Assembly (NCBI GenBank): GCA_002384935.1
Contig: DGCD01000021.1
Span: forward strand, 122,281-186,280
DNA length: 64,000 nucleotides
Direction of reading: 5' to 3'
Origin: Pusillimonas sp. UBA3987
GTDB taxonomy: Bacteria; Pseudomonadota; Gammaproteobacteria; Burkholderiales; Burkholderiaceae_B
This document shows, in pieces, positions 54,329 through 63,805 of the stretch. The notes under the pieces are model-generated. The model made no database searches. It was not told the DNA's origin and saw only the letters and a program-made list of their open reading frames with translations. The position numbers were made by a program, and so were the translations under genes. Position 1 is the first letter of the stretch; each line of letters starts with the position of its first letter.

Positions 54329-55675
54329 TTAAGGTCGTTGCGAGAGCTTGTGCTCAAGATAGTGAATGCTGGTGCCGCCTTCGACAAAGCGGGCGTCCTG
54401 CATCAACTCCCGATGCAGCGGGATATTGGTTTGAATTCCCTCGACCACCATTTCCGACAAGGCAATATCCATGCGTGCTATTGCCTGTTCACGCGTATCA
54501 CCGTAAGTAATCAGTTTGGCGATCATGGAATCGTAATGCGGCGGAATCGTATAACCGCTGAATACATGCGAATCCATACGCACACCCATGCCGCCTGGCG
54601 GATGCCAGTTAATGATTTTACCGGGGCTGGGCGTAAACTTGAACGGATCTTCCGCATTGATGCGACACTCAATGGCATGCCCACGGAATTGAACATCTTT
54701 TTGACGCAAGGTGAACTTTTCACCGGCCGCAATACGAATTTGCTGGGCCACCAGATCGATCCCGGTCACCATTTCAGTCACCGTGTGCTCAACCTGAATA
54801 CGGGTGTTCATCTCAATAAAGAAAAACTCACCGTCTTCATAAAGGAACTCGAATGTCCCGGCGCCACGGTAATTGATTTTTCGGCAGGCTTCCGCGCAAC
54901 GTTCGCCAATACGCTCGATCAGTTTGCGCGGGATATGCGGTGCGGGCGCTTCTTCAATGACTTTCTGATGCCGCCGCTGCATGGAACAATCACGCTCACC
55001 AAGCCAAACGGCATTGCGTCCGCCGTCGGCCAGCACCTGGATCTCGACATGGCGCGGATTCTCGAGGAATTTCTCCATGTAGACTTCAGGATTATTGAAT
55101 GCCGAACCCGCTTCATTGCGCGTCATGGCAACCGCATTGAGCAACGCGGCTTCCGTGTACACCACCCGCATGCCCCGGCCACCGCCGCCACCGGCCGCCT
55201 TGATAATGACCGGATAACCAACATCACGGGCCATTTGCATGATTGTTTGCGGATCTTCCGGCAACGCGCCCTCGGAACCGGGCACTACGGGAACACCCGC
55301 CGCAATCATGGCACGCTTGGCGCTGACTTTGTCGCCCATCAAACGAATACTTTCGGGGCGAGGGCCAATGAAAACAAAGCCACTTTTTTCAACGCGCTCG
55401 GCGAAGTCGGCGTTTTCAGCCAAGAAGCCATAGCCAGGATGAATCGCCTCGGCATCGGTGACCTCGGCAGCGGAGATCAAAGCCGGCATATTAAGGTAGC
55501 TGTCCCGCGCAGGCGCAGGCCCGATACATACCGACTCATCGGCCAGCTTTACATACTTGGCATCACGATCAGCCTCGGAATGCACCACGACAGTTTTAAC
55601 ACCAAGTTCGCGGCAGGCGCGCTGGATACGCAACGCAATCTCGCCCCGATTGGCAATCAGAATCTTTTCAAACAT
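54329..55675 (-). CDS. accC: Acetyl-CoA carboxylase, biotin carboxylase subunit
   Basis: 448 residues. MFEKILIANRGEIALRIQRA, the ATP-grasp AAGGGGGRGMRVV loop, and EMNTRIQVEHTVTEMVTGID are diagnostic. It carboxylates the biotin of AccB with bicarbonate and ATP in fatty-acid synthesis. A long open frame on the plus strand over the same bases is rejected as a shadow. Separated from accB by three bases. Confidence 0.98.
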   Translation of the reverse strand: MFEKILIANRGEIALRIQRACRELGVKTVVVHSEADRDAKYVKLADESVCIGPAPARDSYLNMPALISAAEVTDAEAIHPGYGFLAENADFAERVEKSGFVFIGPRPESIRLMGDKVSAKRAMIAAGVPVVPGSEGALPEDPQTIMQMARDVGYPVIIKAAGGGGGRGMRVVYTEAALLNAVAMTRNEAGSAFNNPEVYMEKFLENPRHVEIQVLADGGRNAVWLGERDCSMQRRHQKVIEEAPAPHIPRKLIERIGERCAEACRKINYRGAGTFEFLYEDGEFFFIEMNTRIQVEHTVTEMVTGIDLVAQQIRIAAGEKFTLRQKDVQFRGHAIECRINAEDPFKFTPSPGKIINWHPPGGMGVRMDSHVFSGYTIPPHYDSMIAKLITYGDTREQAIARMDIALSEMVVEGIQTNIPLHRELMQDARFVEGGTSIHYLEHKLSQRP

Positions 55676-55678
55676 GGA

Positions 55679-56125
55679 TTAGCCAATAATAAATAAAGGT
55701 TGACCATACTCAACCGGTTCGCCGTTCTCAACCAGGATCTCTTTAATCACCCCGGCCTTGTCAGCCTCGATTTCGTTCAACAGTTTCATCGCCTCGATAA
55801 TACAAAGCGGCTCGCCTTCTTTTACCGATTGACCCACCTCAACAAAAGGCGATGCGCCGGGATTCGGCGCCCGATAGAACGTGCCGACCATGGGCGCTTT
55901 TACCGCATGGCCTTGCGGCTGGGCAGGTGCAGCAGGCTGCTGCTGCGCTGCTGTGGACGCAGCCGCTTCGGCCGCAGAAGCGGCTGGCGCAACCTGCGCC
56001 ACCGGCTGAACCGATTGCGAGAACTTCACGATGCGGACCTTGCCGTCACCCTCGGTAATTTCCAGCTCTGCAATGCCCGAGTCGGCAACAAGATCAATAA
56101 GAGTTTTAAGTTTTCTGAGGTCCAT
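55679..56125 (-). CDS. accB: Acetyl-CoA carboxylase biotin carboxyl carrier protein
   Basis: 148 residues. The biotinylated lysine is in IIEAMKLLNEIEAD near the C-terminus, and an Ala/Pro/Gln-rich linker (~50-75) joins it to the N-terminal domain. Operon accB-accC; about 93 bp upstream lies aroQ, as in many proteobacteria. Confidence 0.97.
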   Translation of the reverse strand: MDLRKLKTLIDLVADSGIAELEITEGDGKVRIVKFSQSVQPVAQVAPAASAAEAAASTAAQQQPAAPAQPQGHAVKAPMVGTFYRAPNPGASPFVEVGQSVKEGEPLCIIEAMKLLNEIEADKAGVIKEILVENGEPVEYGQPLFIIG

Positions 56126-56218
56126 ATGTCCTTCCCGAAAGACGGCACCGGCGGCAACTGCAGGTGCACGAAATAATAAACAAAAATAATTAATTAACTT
56201 ACTGAATACCTATTGCAG

Positions 56219-56653
56219 CTAATGAGCCAGCGCGTAGCGAAGCGCAGCCTCATATCCCGCCGCCCCCAGGCCGGCAATCACGCCGACGGCCTGATCCGAC
56301 AAATATGAGTGATGGCGAAAAGGTTCACGTTTATAAACGTTGGACAGATGCACTTCGATAAACGGAAGACCCACTGCGGCCAGCGCGTCGCGTATGGCAA
56401 TGCTGGTATGAGTGTATGCCCCGGCATTAATAATGATGAACTCGGTTTCGTCGTGGCGGGCGGCCTGAATGCGATCAACCAGTTCGCCTTCGTGATTGCT
56501 TTGGAACACCGCGCACCCCGCGTCGTGCTCACTACAGAGCTGACTTAGACGCGCATCGATATCGGCCAGTGTTTGATGCCCGTAAATACCCGGCTCGCGA
56601 ATACCGAGCATGTTCAGATTAGGGCCGTGCAAAACCAGTATGTGTTTCGCCAT
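56219..56653 (-). CDS. aroQ: 3-Dehydroquinate dehydratase, type II
   Basis: 144 residues. HGPNLNMLGIREPGIYG carries the catalytic tyrosine and FQSNHEGELVDRIQAARHDE with the later VHLSNVYKREPFRHHSYLS are the family motifs. Converts dehydroquinate to dehydroshikimate. aroE, another shikimate-pathway gene, is at 62110 in this window. Confidence 0.97.
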   Translation of the reverse strand: MAKHILVLHGPNLNMLGIREPGIYGHQTLADIDARLSQLCSEHDAGCAVFQSNHEGELVDRIQAARHDETEFIIINAGAYTHTSIAIRDALAAVGLPFIEVHLSNVYKREPFRHHSYLSDQAVGVIAGLGAAGYEAALRYALAH

Positions 56654-56758
56654 TGAATACTTTTTCGTTTTGAAACGTCTTTTTTACGCTAAAGAACGCT
56701 ATTTGTCTATAAAAAGCATGAATTTCGGGTTAATTTTCGTATTGTAACAACACGTCGG

Positions 56759-57259
56759 CTATAACCGCGCCAACATCTCATCGAGTGCATCGGGCTTGAC
56801 CTGCCCTAGAATACGCTCGACCAGCCGCCCATCCTGATTGAAAATCAGGGTGAACGGTAATCCGCCCGCCGTGTTGCCCAACTCTTTCATTAACTCGATG
56901 CCGCCATATCCGACCACAAGCAAATCGTAAGTAACCTGCACTTTTGGCAGGAAGTTCCGCATATTAGCAGCCGTATCGACGCCCAACCCCACAAAGGCGA
57001 TATCGGGATATTTCTGGTTCAACGTTTCCAGGTCGGGCATCTCTTTGACGCACGGTGGGCACCAGGTTGCCCAGAAATTCATGACCACGGGTCGACCACG
57101 CCAATTTCTCAACGGCTGATCGTTTCCCTGAAGATCGGGATACGACTGGGCGAACATAATTTCAGCCTCGTTGCCCTGCGCCAATGCTGCACGGGGAAAC
57201 ACACCTGCAGCAACACCCGCAAACGCCAGCGATTGCGACAAAAAATGGCGACGGTTCAT
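56759..57259 (-). CDS. TlpA-family thiol-disulfide oxidoreductase
   Basis: 166 residues. The N-terminus MNRRHFLSQSLAFAGVAAGV is Tat-like (twin Arg) and ends in an AXA cleavage region near AALAQG. WATWCPPCVKEMP holds the CPPC redox motif of the thioredoxin fold. Acts in the periplasm, possibly in cytochrome c maturation. Divergent from mpl. Confidence 0.92.
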   Translation of the reverse strand: MNRRHFLSQSLAFAGVAAGVFPRAALAQGNEAEIMFAQSYPDLQGNDQPLRNWRGRPVVMNFWATWCPPCVKEMPDLETLNQKYPDIAFVGLGVDTAANMRNFLPKVQVTYDLLVVGYGGIELMKELGNTAGGLPFTLIFNQDGRLVERILGQVKPDALDEMLARL

Positions 57260-57374
57260 GATTTTGGGCCGTTCAAGGATGGTTTATGCAACATCATCAT
57301 AAAATTCATTTTAGCACTGCCGCATATCTCTTTCGGCTTTACTGTCTGACTACAATAGGGGCTGGAGGAAGACC

Positions 57375-58742
57375 ATGCACATACATATTTTGGGGATTTG
57401 CGGCACGTTCATGGGCGGTCTGGCCCTGATCGCCCGAGCCGCGGGTCACACGGTTACCGGTTGCGACACCGGCGTTTATCCCCCCATGAGCACTCAGCTT
57501 GAGGAACAGGGTATCGACCTGACCGAAGGATTCGGCGCGGAACAACTGGCACTGCAACCCGACCTTTTTGTGATCGGCAATGTCGTCAGCAGGGGTAACC
57601 CGCTCATGGAAGCGATTCTTGATCGGGGCTTGCCTTATACGTCGGGTCCACAATGGCTGGGCGAAAATATCCTCCAGGGCCAGCACGTACTGGCCGTGGC
57701 TGGTACGCATGGCAAAACCACGACCAGCTCAATGCTGGCATGGATTCTCACACAGGCCGGCCTGAAACCCAATTTCCTCATTGGAGGCATTGCACCGGGC
57801 CTGAAGGTTTCTGCGCACTATGACCCCGCCAGCAGCATTTTTGTCATTGAGGCCGACGAGTACGACACCGCCTTTTTCGACAAACGCTCGAAGTTTGTAC
57901 ATTACCGCCCGCGCACCGTTGTCCTGAATAATCTGGAGTTTGATCACGCTGATATTTTTTCCGACCTGGCAGCCATTGAAACCCAGTTCCACCACCTGGT
58001 TCGAATGATTCCTTCAAACGGCCTGATTATTCGGCCAACCAATGCACCCGCTCTGGACCGCGTACTGGCAAAAGGATGCTGGTCTCCAGTACAGACTTTC
58101 GGGTCTGATGGCAGTTGGCGCTACAGCACAGGCAGCCAAACCACGCATTTCATTCCCAGCATCCAGGGCGCCTCTTATGCACCGGTATGCTGGAACATCA
58201 CCGGTGAGCACAATCGCATGAACGCCCTGGCCGCATTGGCGGCCGCGCATCATGCCAACGTCTCCATTGAGCAAGCGGTCGACGCGCTTAATAGTTTCAG
58301 TGGCGTAAAACGCCGCATGGAAGTGCGGGGCGTCGTCAACGACATTACGGTTTACGACGACTTTGCCCATCACCCCACTGCAATCGCAACCACACTGCAA
58401 GGCCTTCGCCAGGTTGTCGGGGGAGCGCGTATCCTGGCTGTCATCGAGCCGCGCTCAAATACGATGAAACTGGGCGCCATGGCGGCCCAATTACCGCAGG
58501 CGCTTGAACTGGCCGACCTGACTTTCTGTTTCGGGGAAACATCCGGAAAACATGCACTGGGCTGGAATCCCGACGAAGTGCTGGCGCCACTCGGAACGCG
58601 GGCAAAATCATTCTCCAGCCATACTGATTTGGTCAACGCCCTGAAAGGCGCGGCCCATCCCGGCGACCATATCGTGATCATGAGCAATGGCAGTTTTGGC
58701 GGCATTCACACCACACTGCTGGACGCACTGGGTTCAACATGA
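57375..58742 (+). CDS. mpl: UDP-N-acetylmuramate:L-alanyl-gamma-D-glutamyl-meso-diaminopimelate ligase
   Basis: 455 residues. MHIHILGICGTFMGGLALIA at the start, the P-loop AGTHGKTTTSSML, EADEYDTAFFDKRSKFVHYR and YDDFAHHPTAIATTL are the Mpl signatures. The cytoplasmic enzyme reattaches recycled murein tripeptide to UDP-MurNAc. It belongs to the peptidoglycan-recycling set with anmK. The stop overlaps the next gene (ATGA). Confidence 0.96.
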   Translation: MHIHILGICGTFMGGLALIARAAGHTVTGCDTGVYPPMSTQLEEQGIDLTEGFGAEQLALQPDLFVIGNVVSRGNPLMEAILDRGLPYTSGPQWLGENILQGQHVLAVAGTHGKTTTSSMLAWILTQAGLKPNFLIGGIAPGLKVSAHYDPASSIFVIEADEYDTAFFDKRSKFVHYRPRTVVLNNLEFDHADIFSDLAAIETQFHHLVRMIPSNGLIIRPTNAPALDRVLAKGCWSPVQTFGSDGSWRYSTGSQTTHFIPSIQGASYAPVCWNITGEHNRMNALAALAAAHHANVSIEQAVDALNSFSGVKRRMEVRGVVNDITVYDDFAHHPTAIATTLQGLRQVVGGARILAVIEPRSNTMKLGAMAAQLPQALELADLTFCFGETSGKHALGWNPDEVLAPLGTRAKSFSSHTDLVNALKGAAHPGDHIVIMSNGSFGGIHTTLLDALGST

Positions 58743-59350
58743 TTTTGTATCTGCATGGCTTTCGCTCGTCGCCCTACTCCACCAAAGCCCAAATGCTGGC
58801 CAAGGAAATGGCCAGGCTAGGGCTGGCTGACGCCTGGTACTGCCCCCAACTGCCGGCCAGCCCGAAAGAGGCCATCGATTTATGTGACAATCTCATTTCG
58901 CAGGGCACCAGCACGCCATCCGGCCGCGATCGCTCTGCAGTCATCGTTGGTTCCTCGCTGGGCGGTTTCTATGCCCAGTACCTTGCGCAAAAATGGTCGT
59001 GCCGCGCTGTTTTATTGAATCCGGTTATTGATGCTGCACGCGACCTGGCGGTCCACACCGGTAAACACACGCAATATCACAGCCAAGAGACATTCGAATT
59101 CCACGAGAGTTACCTGCAGGAACTGACCACGCTAAAAATCGGCCCGCCACGCCATCCATCGCGTTTTTTCCTGATGGCGACAACCGGTGATGAAGTGCTC
59201 AAGTGGAAGGAAATGGTTACCTGGTACGCAGGCTGTGCCAGCCGAATTATTAGCGGCAGTGATCATGGCATACACGATTTTGCGCATTGGATGCCCGAAG
59301 TCACCTCTTTTATTCTCGACTCCGATTTGAGTCCTCAAAAAACAGATTAA
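58739..59350 (+). CDS. YqiA-family esterase
   Basis: 203 residues. MILYLHGFRSSPYSTKAQML at the start, the nucleophile Ser in VGSSLGGFYAQYLA and a late SGSDHGIHDF with the catalytic His make up the alpha/beta hydrolase core. YqiA hydrolyses acyl esters in E. coli; the natural substrate is unknown. Overlaps mpl by 4 bp and precedes the RNB gene by 10 bp. Confidence 0.92.
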   Translation: MILYLHGFRSSPYSTKAQMLAKEMARLGLADAWYCPQLPASPKEAIDLCDNLISQGTSTPSGRDRSAVIVGSSLGGFYAQYLAQKWSCRAVLLNPVIDAARDLAVHTGKHTQYHSQETFEFHESYLQELTTLKIGPPRHPSRFFLMATTGDEVLKWKEMVTWYAGCASRIISGSDHGIHDFAHWMPEVTSFILDSDLSPQKTD

Positions 59351-59360
59351 AACCACATTT

Positions 59361-61253
59361 ATGTACGTTCTTTACGAAGATAGCGGAAACTTCAAAGCCG
59401 AAAAGATCTTTTCCGAAAGTGATGCAACCATGCAGGTTGAGTCAGACAGCGGAAAAAGAAGCAAAATAAAGAACGCCACCGTGCTGTTCCGGTTCGAGTC
59501 GCCTGCGCCAGCCGAACTGACACAAAAAGCGCAAGATTTGGCACAGACATTTGAGATCGATTTTTTATGGGAGTGCGCGCCACAGGAAGAGTTCAGTGCC
59601 GCCGATTTTGCCCAGGACTACTTTGGTCACCCGCCCAGCGCCGTGGAAAAGGCCGCGTTGATATTCGCACTGAATAGCGCGCCTGCCTACTTTCACCGGC
59701 GAGGTAAAGGCAGCTATCGGCCTGCCCCCCCCGAAACTCTCGAAGCCGCTTTGGCGGCAATTGAAAAGAAAAAGCGCCAGGCCGAGCAACAGCAGGAATG
59801 GACCTCCCAACTGGTGGCCGGGCACTTGCCCGCCCGCATTGGCGAAGTGGCCCCCACTTTCCTGGTCAAGCCCGATAAAAACACGCTTGAATGGAAGGCC
59901 TTTGAAGCTGCCGTTAAAGAGCGTGGCACCACCCCCGAACAACTGCTGCTTGATGTCGGCGCCTGGCCGCATGCATTAAAACTGCACCGCGACCGCTTTT
60001 TTGCAACCCATTTCCCCAAAGGCACGCAATTTCAACCTATTGACGTTCCAGCACTGAATCTTGACCTTCCTGAAGCGAACGTTGAGGCCTACTCCATCGA
60101 CGACATCACCACGACTGAGGTGGATGATGCGCTATCGGTTACCCCGCTGGAAAATGGCCAGATTCAAATTGGCATTCACATTGCGGCGCCGGGTCTGCTG
60201 GTAAAACGGGACAGCGACCTGGACCAGATGGCCCGCAAACGCATGTCCACAGTCTACATGCCGGGCCAGAAGATCCCCATGTTGCCCGACGAGATCATCC
60301 AAACCTTCTCGCTGGATGCCGGGCAAAGCCGTCCGGCGCTGTCGCTGTACGTTACAACCGACTTGCAGACCGGCGAGATTCTGGAAACGCACACCCGGCT
60401 GGATCGCATTACTGTCAAAGAAAATCTGCGTCACAACTGGCTTGATGCCGACGTTACCGAGGCAGCGCTTGACGACCCGTCGGCACCCTTGCCGTATGCA
60501 CATTGGTTGCGCCCACTATGGCAGTTTTCCCGCCACCTGAACGCGCAACGCGAGGCGTTGCGGGGCAAGCCGGAGAACAACAACCGGGTTGAATACATGT
60601 TCTACCTCGAAGGCGAACCCGATAACCCGGACAGCACGATAAAACTGACGCCCCGCCAACGCAATGCCCCGCTTGACCGCCTGGTTGCCGAATACATGAT
60701 CCTCACAAATAATCTATGGGGCGCATTCATGGCACAACACGGCGTACCGGGCATCTATCGTTCGCAACAGGCAGGACGGGTGCGTATGTCGACCCAGGCG
60801 CTGCCCCACGAGGCCATTGGCGTACCCCAGTATGCGTGGAGCACCTCGCCGCTGCGGCGGTATGTCGACCTCGTGAACCAGGGTCAAATCATCGCCGCGA
60901 CGGAACATGGCGTATCCGCCCGGCTGGTGGCACCGTTCAAACCCAAGGAGGCCGACCTTTTTGCCATTATCGGCGCGTTCGACGCGCAATACTCAGCCTG
61001 GAATGAGTTTCAATCGGCCATTGAACGCTACTGGTGCATTCGCTGGCTGCAGCAGGAAAAGCTCACTGAAGTGACTGCCAGCGTTTTGCGCGACGATCTT
61101 GTGCGTTTTGATTGCGCGCCGTTTATTACACGCATTGCCGGTCTGCCGGCGCTTGAAAAAGGTCAACAGATCCGCATCGCGCTCACGGGTTTCAACGAAT
61201 TGGCATTGGATGTCGCGTGCCGGTATATTGAAACGCTCGACATGGAGCCTTGA
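59361..61253 (+). CDS. RNB-domain exoribonuclease (RNase II/R family)
   Basis: 630 residues. The catalytic RNB block begins with DITTTEVDDALSV, with metal-binding Asp, and continues with ARKRMSTVYMPGQKIPMLPD. The N-terminal part (~1-190) lacks the typical cold-shock pair in clear form, and no S1 tail is obvious, so it is closer to short RNase II-like proteins. 3'-5' degradation of RNA is expected. It lies between yqiA and tonB with a 4-bp overlap to tonB. Confidence 0.9.
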   Translation: MYVLYEDSGNFKAEKIFSESDATMQVESDSGKRSKIKNATVLFRFESPAPAELTQKAQDLAQTFEIDFLWECAPQEEFSAADFAQDYFGHPPSAVEKAALIFALNSAPAYFHRRGKGSYRPAPPETLEAALAAIEKKKRQAEQQQEWTSQLVAGHLPARIGEVAPTFLVKPDKNTLEWKAFEAAVKERGTTPEQLLLDVGAWPHALKLHRDRFFATHFPKGTQFQPIDVPALNLDLPEANVEAYSIDDITTTEVDDALSVTPLENGQIQIGIHIAAPGLLVKRDSDLDQMARKRMSTVYMPGQKIPMLPDEIIQTFSLDAGQSRPALSLYVTTDLQTGEILETHTRLDRITVKENLRHNWLDADVTEAALDDPSAPLPYAHWLRPLWQFSRHLNAQREALRGKPENNNRVEYMFYLEGEPDNPDSTIKLTPRQRNAPLDRLVAEYMILTNNLWGAFMAQHGVPGIYRSQQAGRVRMSTQALPHEAIGVPQYAWSTSPLRRYVDLVNQGQIIAATEHGVSARLVAPFKPKEADLFAIIGAFDAQYSAWNEFQSAIERYWCIRWLQQEKLTEVTASVLRDDLVRFDCAPFITRIAGLPALEKGQQIRIALTGFNELALDVACRYIETLDMEP

Positions 61254-62113
61254 CAGTGCAACAAACACCCGGCAACAATCTCTATCTGGTTATCGGGCTG
61301 ATTATTTCCCTGTGTTTGCACGGGGTGGCTTTGTTGCTGACATTTTCAGATTTGGCTCCTGCAGAGCGAATGCCGGTCAGCTCACTTGAAGTGACGCTGG
61401 TCAACACGCGCACAGAAGCGGCACCGGCAAATCCGCAAGTACTGGCCCAACAGAACCTGAATGCAGGCGGCGATAATGCCGGGCAAACCTATGCGTCTTC
61501 GCCATTGCCCCGCACCCAGGAAACCGAAGTGAATGAAATCATTCTGGCGGCCCTGCGTAAGCGGCAAGCCGAACTGGAGTCCGAGCAGGAGCGTCTGCTG
61601 ACGCAATTGGTGTCCAGCGCCACCACAACCGAACCCCGCCTGCGTCCCGAGCTTTTTCAGGAATCGCCCGACCCGGGCGAAGACGACCAGAACCATGAAG
61701 CCCAAATACTTAATGCCCGCATCGCCGCGTTGAAAGCGCGTATCGAGGCTTACAACAGCCGGCCACGACAGCAGTTTGTGGGGCCGGCAGCCCAACAAGC
61801 GTCTTACGCGCAATATGTTGAGGCATGGCGCCAGAAAATTGAACAAATCGGCACGGAACATTATCCGCAGGAAGCACGCGGACGAATTTATGGATCCTTA
61901 CAACTCACCGTGTATATTGACCGAGACGGCACACTGCGGCGCATCGAGATTAACCAGCCTTCGTCAGAGCCGGTTCTGAACTCCGCCGCCCAACGCATCG
62001 TGCAACTGGCTGCCCCCTTTGCCCCCTTGCCGCACGACGTCGCAACACAAACCGATATTCTTGCCATTACCCGAACCTGGTATTTCACCAACAATGAGTT
62101 AACAACCGAATGA
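61250..62113 (+). CDS. TonB-like energy transducer
   Basis: 287 residues from the TTG at 61250 (a GTG at 61256 is possible). One N-terminal membrane helix (LYLVIGLIISLCLHGVALLL), a periplasmic coiled-coil/proline-poor linker (AALRKRQAELESEQERLLTQ), and a C-terminal TonB domain (YGSLQLTVYIDRDGTLRRIE). Transfers proton-motive energy to outer-membrane receptors. ExbB/ExbD partners are not in the window. Overlaps aroE by 4 bp. Confidence 0.88.
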   Translation: MTVQQTPGNNLYLVIGLIISLCLHGVALLLTFSDLAPAERMPVSSLEVTLVNTRTEAAPANPQVLAQQNLNAGGDNAGQTYASSPLPRTQETEVNEIILAALRKRQAELESEQERLLTQLVSSATTTEPRLRPELFQESPDPGEDDQNHEAQILNARIAALKARIEAYNSRPRQQFVGPAAQQASYAQYVEAWRQKIEQIGTEHYPQEARGRIYGSLQLTVYIDRDGTLRRIEINQPSSEPVLNSAAQRIVQLAAPFAPLPHDVATQTDILAITRTWYFTNNELTTE

Positions 62114-62976
62114 TGCCCAACCAGCAAGACACTTCAGGAATCAAGCGCTTTGCAGTCATAGGCAACCCTGTTGCACACAGCAAGTCGCCGCAAATTCATG
62201 CGGCCTTCGCCAGGCAAACGGGTATTCAACTGAGGTACGACCTGTTACCCGCACCAATCGAAGCGTTCGAATCTATTGTTGAACGTTTTTTTGCAGAAGG
62301 CGGCAGCGGCCTTAATGTCACGGTACCCTTCAAGGAACGGGCATGGGTCATGGCGCAAGGCGGCTTAACTGACCGGGCACGCGTTGCCGGCGCCATTAAC
62401 ACGCTTTGGTGGGGGGGCTCCCGCTTGCACGGATGCAACACAGACGGTGTCGGCCTGCTGGCCGATCTACAACGCCTGGATATCGTCGTTCATGGGCAAG
62501 ACGTGTTGCTGGTTGGCGCCGGCGGGGCCGCCAGAGGTGCATGCGCACCCTTGCTGGAGGCTGGCTGTACAAGACTGCACATCGTTAACCGAACTGCAGC
62601 GCGTGCCATCGAACTGCATCGTCACATTGCACGAGAACTGCCCCATTTTTCCAGCCGGCTTTCATCGGGAGACCTAAGTCAGGCGAAAGGACGCTGGCCG
62701 ATTGTCATTAATGCGACATCAAGTGGCATCAGCCAGGCGGCACCCGATCTGCCTGGCCTGCAATACGCGCCCGGCGCGCTGGCCTACGACATGTTTTATG
62801 CGTCGCACGACACCGCCTTTATGCAGGCAGCAAAAGCAGCCGGTGCCGACCGCGTGGCAGACGGACTGGGCATGCTGGTGGGTCAGGCTGCCGCGGGATT
62901 TGCAATATGGCACGGCGTCACACCCGAAATTGAGCCGGTTCTGTCAATACTGCGTGCCCAATTAAACCAAGACTGA
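62110..62976 (+). CDS. aroE: Shikimate dehydrogenase
   Basis: 288 residues. NPVAHSKSPQIHAAF (shikimate binding), NVTVPFKERAW with the catalytic Lys, NTDGVG and the Rossmann GAGGAARGACAPLL are clear. Reduces dehydroshikimate with NADPH. The ATG at 62110 overlaps the tonB stop; the ATG at 62113 is an alternative. Followed by mtgA after 19 bp. Confidence 0.96.
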   Translation: MMPNQQDTSGIKRFAVIGNPVAHSKSPQIHAAFARQTGIQLRYDLLPAPIEAFESIVERFFAEGGSGLNVTVPFKERAWVMAQGGLTDRARVAGAINTLWWGGSRLHGCNTDGVGLLADLQRLDIVVHGQDVLLVGAGGAARGACAPLLEAGCTRLHIVNRTAARAIELHRHIARELPHFSSRLSSGDLSQAKGRWPIVINATSSGISQAAPDLPGLQYAPGALAYDMFYASHDTAFMQAAKAAGADRVADGLGMLVGQAAAGFAIWHGVTPEIEPVLSILRAQLNQD

Positions 62977-62995
62977 ACTTACAACGGAGTCCATC

Positions 62996-63706
62996 TTGAG
63001 CAGATCCAAAAGCAATCTGATCGGCATCGCGCTACTGGCAGGTCTTTTCGCTTTCCTGCTGTACCAGTTTGGCCTGTTCGTGATGGTTATATGGCTGAAG
63101 TTTCACAACCCCAGCTCCAGCGCCTTTATGCGCAGCACCCTGACCCAATTGCAAGCTGAGCAGGCCGATGCACGGGTTATCCAAAAATGGGTCCCTTACG
63201 ACCAAATAAGCATGAACCTGAAACGCGCCGTCGTGGCCGCTGAGGATTCCAGGTTCATCAACCACGGCGGCGTTGAGTGGGAAGCCATCCAACGCGCCTG
63301 GGAATACAATATGCGCATGTCCGATTCCGGCTCGGAACGGGTACGTGGCGGCTCAACCATTACCCAGCAACTGGCAAAGAACCTGTTTTTGTCCAGCGAC
63401 CGCTCTTACTGGCGCAAAGCGCAAGAGTTACTGCTTACCTTCATGATCGAAGCCGTTCTAAGCAAACAACGTATACTTGAGCTATATCTGAATATAGCTC
63501 AATGGGGCAGGAATATATTTGGCGCCCAGGCTGCCGCCGAGTATTACTTTAAACGCAACGCCGACCAGCTCAGCGCAACACAATCGGCACGCCTGGCGGC
63601 CATGCTGCCCAATCCGGCGTACTATGATAAACGTGGAAACACCCGCTATTTGCAATCACGCACCCGAACCCTGTTGCAACGCATGCGAATGGTTGAGGTT
63701 CCCTGA
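62996..63706 (+). CDS. mtgA: Monofunctional peptidoglycan glycosyltransferase
   Basis: 236 residues from a TTG at 62996, with GGAG six bases upstream. One N-terminal transmembrane helix (LIGIALLAGLFAFLLYQFGL). The GT51 domain has VVAAEDSRFINHGGVEW (catalytic Glu in AED) and GGSTITQQLAKNLFLSSDRS. It polymerises lipid II into glycan strands on the periplasmic face. aroE-mtgA order is conserved in relatives. Confidence 0.96.
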   Translation: MSRSKSNLIGIALLAGLFAFLLYQFGLFVMVIWLKFHNPSSSAFMRSTLTQLQAEQADARVIQKWVPYDQISMNLKRAVVAAEDSRFINHGGVEWEAIQRAWEYNMRMSDSGSERVRGGSTITQQLAKNLFLSSDRSYWRKAQELLLTFMIEAVLSKQRILELYLNIAQWGRNIFGAQAAAEYYFKRNADQLSATQSARLAAMLPNPAYYDKRGNTRYLQSRTRTLLQRMRMVEVP

Positions 63707-63805
63707 CCCTTTTTCCTCACAACGTCAATCGCTGTGACAGCCGCCCGCACAGAAGTCGCGGCCGTTTGTTAAGCTTATGCCTGTTCCAGCCTTACGCTTT
63801 TTCCC

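Noticed and set aside
54317..55696. A 459-codon open frame on the plus strand
   Set aside because: It lies opposite accC for its whole length and its translation resembles no protein; accC has all family motifs. Long antisense frames are common in GC-rich genes.
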